Below are positions 59,331 through 64,000 of a DNA stretch of 64,000 nt, piece after piece. The stretch's first letter is position 1, and the number at the start of each line of letters is the position of its first letter. The DNA comes from Poecilobothrus nobilitatus. Its lineage: Eukaryota; Arthropoda; Insecta; Diptera; Dolichopodidae. Location of the stretch: positions 205,860,093 through 205,924,092 of the forward strand of contig OX352773.1 in the NCBI GenBank assembly GCA_947095535.1. Direction: 5' to 3'. The position numbers were made by a program, and so were the translations under genes. Below the pieces are notes generated by a model. It did not search any database and was not told where the DNA came from. It worked only from the letters and a program-made list of their open reading frames with translations.

Positions 59331-59458
59331 AGAAATTGATTGGTCAAAAAAGGGAAATTGTGTTTAGTGGATTAAAGTTTTCTACACTCATAGAAAACTC
59401 GTGCGCGTTCCACTCTACTATACTGCCGTTCGATGATTCCCATCTACCCTCGTAAAAC
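59331..59458 (+). mobile_element. LINE 3' tail, copy 6 (anchored to coding sequence)
   Basis: Continues directly from the reverse-transcriptase relic: TTGGTCAAAAAAGGGAAATT, GTGTTTAGTGGATTAAAG, CACTCATAGAAAAC, GATGATTCCCATCTACCC, then A-rich sequence. It anchors the identity of the other tail fragments. The 61-codon frame at 59270-59455 crosses this untranslated segment and is not a gene. Confidence 0.7.
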
Positions 59459-61985
59459 AAAATTACAATAAATATGGAAATACATAAATTTTTATATTAA
59501 ATTAAAATTTCAAAATGATGCAAGCAGTTATGGTGACTATGACAACAAAATGGCCTAATGTTTCTTTAATAATGTCTACTCTTATTTTAACTTTAAGGTA
59601 AGAACATTTTTTAAGTTAATATTTTCGTAAATTTAAAATATTTAATTGGTTATAAATTTAATAAGAAAAATTAATTGAATACATTTGTATGTACACATAT
59701 ATAGATATATATATATAATATATGGAAACATTGAAACACACTTTAGAATAAGTGGATCAAACATTAGTATTCTAAAAGTTCTTGGAACTTTCCTAATGAA
59801 CGTAAACTTTTTGAACGTAAAATATTTTTAAAAAATTTTCACAAGAAAGATTTCTAATGTTCTTTTTGTAGTTTTGTAATTTTTAAAAGTTGTAGCTTAA
59901 AAAGAGACAGAGATAGACGGAGCAAAAATAATTACCTAATCTACACGTATAAATAAAAATCATAAATGTTTTCTATAAAATTTCATTTATGAATTGAATG
60001 TAAAATCAAATTATATAAAGATATAATTTAAATTAAAAAAATTAATTCTCTAAAATTACAATAAAATTGAAGATATAGAATCGTCAAAGTTAAAACAACC
60101 ATCAAATCATAACAGATCTATATTAGTAATTTACAAAATATTTTCAAGATTGCCCAATTAACGAATTCTATAACGCCACCAGACCTAATAATTGTATTAT
60201 TGTATAAGATGATTTTTTAACGAAAGCGACTTTGTCGCATTTTTTAAATAAATCATATAAGTATAGTCGTTTCAATGTCTTCTTAAAATCAAAAGTTAAA
60301 AAAAAAAAAAAAAAACAGAAACAAATCAAATCAAGCTACCATCATATTATAAAATGTATAAAGTGTATAATTTGAATCAATTGTGATAATGTAATCAGTT
60401 TAAGTGAATTTAAAAATAATAAAAATTCAAATGAAAGAAAAAATAATTCTCGCGGTTTCAAATTCAATTCATGGTTTCTCATATCATAATTTGCGCAAAA
60501 AAACAAGTATATAACAAAATTGCGAAAGTAAAATAAAAAAAAAAAAAAAGAATTTTATTCAAATGACATCGTTGTTATTAAAACATGAATCTTTTGATTT
60601 TGTTTTTTTTTTTTTTTTTTATTCTAATACTCGTATAATACCATATTATTTTATGTACAAGCATAATGTTCAGTTCTCAGATGGAATTTTTTGTACCTTT
60701 GTCACATGGAATTAATAAAATTATTATTATTGTTGTAATGATACTGTACGCGTTCCTTGGCTTGTAATTTCATCATGAATTAAACACGAGAGTCACACTT
60801 ATTTTTTTTTTTTTTTAGATAAACACATTATATATACATATGTATAATAATAATATGATATTATATACATTTAAATTTTTTACATGAAAATCATTTTACA
60901 TTCGCGTACTAATGTTGATAATAAAAAGTAAATAATGCATCGTACATGTTTGTATGTATACACATGTGATACTATCGAAAAGTACATTTGAAATGAGTTT
61001 AGAAAATATTTTTAGATAATAAAAATATATACAATTTTAAAATAAATCTTTTGAAATTGTATATACTTGTTGATAATGGTATGGACCATGTTTCAGCATT
61101 TAAATGTTTTGAAAATAAGGACGGACATACGAAAATTCTCTCTGTCTCTCTGTTATTTAGGGATAGTTGCTTTTTAAGATTTCTTAATTTCGACTAGAAG
61201 ATCAAGAAATTGGTGAGAAATCCAAATTATGAAGTTGTTTTTTTTTGGCGTCTGCCTTAAAAGTGGAAGAAAACTCGGCAGATTTATTAATAATCTTTTA
61301 TATATAAATATCATCCGTATACTTCTCTATATGTATTACCCGGCTATATACGGACATTATGAGTTAAAGTAAGGTTAAAGTATAGTAATTTTAAAAGTCA
61401 GAATTAAACAAGATTTAGCATATATTTAATGTAACATCTCTTGGAAACCAAATAATTTATATTAAAAAAATATTAGTGTTAATAAACTGTTTGGAGAACG
61501 AATAAAAAATTTAAATGAATAAAATAAGTTTGTGAGTTTTGGATAAATAAAATTTTCTTGGTAAAAACTCGGAAAACTCAAAGTATTTTGTTATGGTAGT
61601 GTAAATGTCGAACAATAATTATGTCCTATGTTGTATAATGAAAAACTTTTAAGTATATAATGTAAAATGTAAATCCCTTGTTGATTTTTTTATTATTAAT
61701 TTTTGTTTTTTTTTTTGTTGTACGAAGTTCTTTTGTCAATGTGATAATTACAATTAACGGTATAATGATACATACCGTAAATGAGGTGAGTATACTTAAA
61801 AATGGGATAATGTTTTTAAGTTAACATTTTTAAAAGAATTAAACATAATAATTAACTTTAAATTGGTATGTATTATGATAAGAGTAATTTTTTAAACGGA
61901 GTGGGATTTTCTAATTATTCACTTTACAATTATAACGAAAATTCGTGTAATGTTTTTAAAATAAAAAAAAAGCAATAAAAAAAAA
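59459..61985. other. AT-rich DNA without recognisable features
   Basis: Long A- and T-runs (about 60299-60315, 60538-60549, 60602-60621) and a CTCTCTGTCTCTCTG run at about 61137-61152. No gene, RNA or repeat copy supported. Confidence 0.5.
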
Positions 61986-62474
61986 ACAAAGCAATATGTA
62001 AAACCAAAGATTGTGAAAGGAGTACATTTTCTAAAGGATAATAATAACAGTTTTAAATATTGTCATTTGTACCAACATTTGTAATTTTTCTTAAAATTTT
62101 ATTTATAAGAAAAAATTGTGAAAATTAACGGACACTTTCTTTACACATGTAAAAATATAATGTTGAAGTCCCCTAATGTATAATCCCTAATAACTCTTAA
62201 ATATGGCGAGTTATAAAAAAACATATTGAGGCAACTTATATGCTTATGCTGTAAAAATCTTTCTTCTCTCAAAATTTCAAGATTCTATATTTAAAAGTCT
62301 AAGGGAAAAAAAAAGAAAATTTATATCTTCGTTCTTGGATAGAATCTTGAATAGAATCTAGATAGAAATCGTTTTTATATTTTGTTTAACGGTAAATTTA
62401 AGTACTAAACTACAGATTGAAATTGAAATAAGCAATTCAAAAAAAAAAAATTTTTTTTTCTTGAAAAATGTGCT
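61986..62474 (+). repeat. Family A copy A7, internally deleted
   Basis: Begins ACAAAGCAATATGTAAAACC and follows the first half of family A. It includes the block TAATAACTCTTAAATATGGC and a TTTAACGGTAAATTTAAG remnant, then jumps to the terminal AAAAATGTGCTAAAA. The left arm of the terminal hairpin and the ACGG stretch are missing, so this is a deletion derivative. Confidence 0.6.
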
Positions 62475-62755
62475 AAAAGGAATATTATTTTTTTTTTTTA
62501 CAAATTTTTCTTTTTACGTAAATTCGAATTAAGTTAAGCTTATTCAAAAATGGATTTTAGTTTTTTTTTTTTAATTTTAAAAAAAGTTTTCAATTTGCAT
62601 AACTGAGAAAAGGTAATATTTTTTAAATTGTTTTCATTCTTTAGATACAAAATTACCAAAAAAAATTAATTGTAATTATCATTAAGCTATCAATATTCCA
62701 AAGGATATTGTATCAATATTTCAAGAGATTTTTCATAAATTTTCACAGATCCTTT
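62475..62755. other. AT-rich DNA without recognisable features
   Basis: Nothing seen besides homopolymer runs. Confidence 0.5.
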
Positions 62756-62995
62756 TATACCCGTACGACGATAGTGCGGGTCATTTGTAAAGGTGAAGAG
62801 ATAGATTTAGAAAAATATATATGTTCTTGCTCAGGATTGAATTCTGATTCAATTTACCAATTTTTGTATCCGCCCTTTTATCAACCGATTGAAATGGTTG
62901 TCATACATCTCCGAAATTTACATAAATATATCTGATCGGTACTTAATTAAGTCAGATATTTGAATTATCACTTATAGAATTTTTGAAGGTATAAT
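62756..62995 (-). mobile_element. Short relative of the DINE-1/HINE-like element
   Basis: On the minus strand it has AAGTACCGATCAGATATATT and TATGTAAATTTCGGAGATG, matching 43341-43375 of the large element. It then goes almost directly to ATTGAATCAGAATTCAATC, matching the palindromic block after the microsatellite at about 45905, and ends in CGTACGGGTATAA with a hairpin (CCCGTAC/GTGCGGG at 62760-62780). The satellite core and the ACGG microsatellite are absent. The 75-codon plus-strand frame at 62708-62935 is antisense to it and spurious. Confidence 0.62.
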
Positions 62996-64000
62996 ATCTA
63001 ATTTTTGAGATGTCACGAAAATTATTTATTGTTTTTTTTTTTATTAGAAATAATAAGACACGTTTTGCAAATATAGTTTTAATAAATAAATTAAGGAATT
63101 CAAATGTCTCACTGGTAATCACCATAATAGAAACATTAAAAGTTAAATGAAAAGAAAAGCAGTCAAATAATACATTTTTATGTTTTTTTTACAATAAAAT
63201 TTAAATTGAAAATTCTTTAAATATTTGTTAATTATAATTTTAAATGTATTTATTTTTAAATAAAATATTCATTACATATTTATAAGGTTATTAACCCACA
63301 TTTCAAATGCATATACATAAAATCGGAAAATTATTGATGATTCATTTAAAAAAAAAAAATATGTAGGTACTAAAAAATGAACAGAATTTGTAAAAAACGT
63401 AATATGTAATAAATATGTTCAATTAATATATATATATATTTATTATCGAGATAAATCAAATTGTGTTTTTATTTATTTTATTATCATTTTTTAAAATAAG
63501 AACAAATTATAAATATACATAATTTATTTTGATTACAAAAATCGTTTTAGTCAAATTGTCCCCTATGTATTATATTTTAAGAAAGTTCATTTACTTTTAT
63601 TTAGGTTTTTATATTTAGAAAATAAAAACTGGAGTTTAGTTTATTTTAGCTATAAATAACTAAATAAGCTAAGCTTATTCTAGTTATTAATAGTTTTGTC
63701 ATTCAATATCATTCTTGATATTATTGTAGGGACTCGTTTCTTTTAACTTGTTTATTACTTATTTTATATTTTACGTTTGATTTAAATACTTAGTTTCTTT
63801 GGTATATCGTCAACATAACTACATATATGTTAAAATATGTATTAATGTCTTAAAACATTTATCATTTCAGTTTTTAATATATTCTTTTTTAAAATATACA
63901 TACATATATATACATGTATATAAAACTTTTCATTCTCCTAAAATTATTCTCGCATTGTTCTTCTAAAACTATATAAATTGGAAATGGTATGGGAGATAGA
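62996..64000. other. AT-rich DNA without recognisable features
   Basis: Short TA-rich tracts near 63425-63440 and 63895-63925 only. Confidence 0.5.

Noticed and set aside
62708..62935. 75-codon plus-strand ORF
   Set aside because: Lies antisense over the short HINE-like copy and includes its terminal hairpin.

Overview
This window looks like non-genic, repeat-rich nuclear DNA of an insect, most likely a dipteran (true fly). It is extremely AT-rich, with long A and T runs, and I see no intact protein-coding gene, rRNA, functional tRNA or CRISPR. The fly inference rests on two things: degenerate non-LTR retrotransposon (LINE) fragments, and a tandem-repeat element that carries an (ACGG)n run followed by a GACTCAGAATTCGATTCTGAG block and a CGGGTATAA end, a layout I associate with fly DINE-1/HINE (Helitron-related) repeats. 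The species call is inference. The short open frames in the window are mostly chance frames in AT-rich DNA; a few are pieces of dead LINEs.

Layout: 2.1-2.8 kb, a degenerate tandem array interrupted by a LINE 3' tail. 4.2-5.0, 14.4-15.1, 18.5-19.8, 24.2-24.7, 54.9-55.6 and 62.0-62.5 kb, copies of one dispersed family (family A) with a conserved 5' end and, where complete, a 3' hairpin. 8.5-8.85 and 32.1-32.35 kb, two copies of a miniature DNA transposon, each with a 9-bp target-site duplication. 11.6 and 24.7 kb, two copies of a tRNA-derived SINE in opposite orientation. 17.1-17.5 kb, a LINE endonuclease relic. 22.6-23.1, 24.9-25.2, 26.8-27.2 and 39.1-39.5 kb, foldback-like elements with about 15-bp-period minisatellites. 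35.4-36.0 and 56.7-57.8 kb, LINE RNase H and C-terminal relics. 43.2-46.0 kb, a DINE-1/HINE-like element whose core has grown into a satellite; 62.75-63.0 kb is a much shorter relative. 47.3-47.6 kb, a LINE C-terminus. 48.0-50.2 kb, a second tandem array built on the family A 5' end. 58.9-59.5 kb, a LINE reverse-transcriptase C-terminus and 3' tail.

The best candidate for a host function is at 54.58-54.74 kb: a small GC-richer island with two palindromes, a TATAAAAG box and a TCAGT initiator spaced as in arthropod RNA polymerase II promoters. About 1.5 kb upstream is a near-perfect 66-nt hairpin of pre-miRNA size. If the promoter is real, the DNA to its right may be the first intron of a gene whose coding exons lie outside the window.

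The repeats record a history. A LINE tail sits inside an older family A copy, a SINE directly abuts another family A copy, and at least three LINE lineages are present only as broken 3'-biased remnants.
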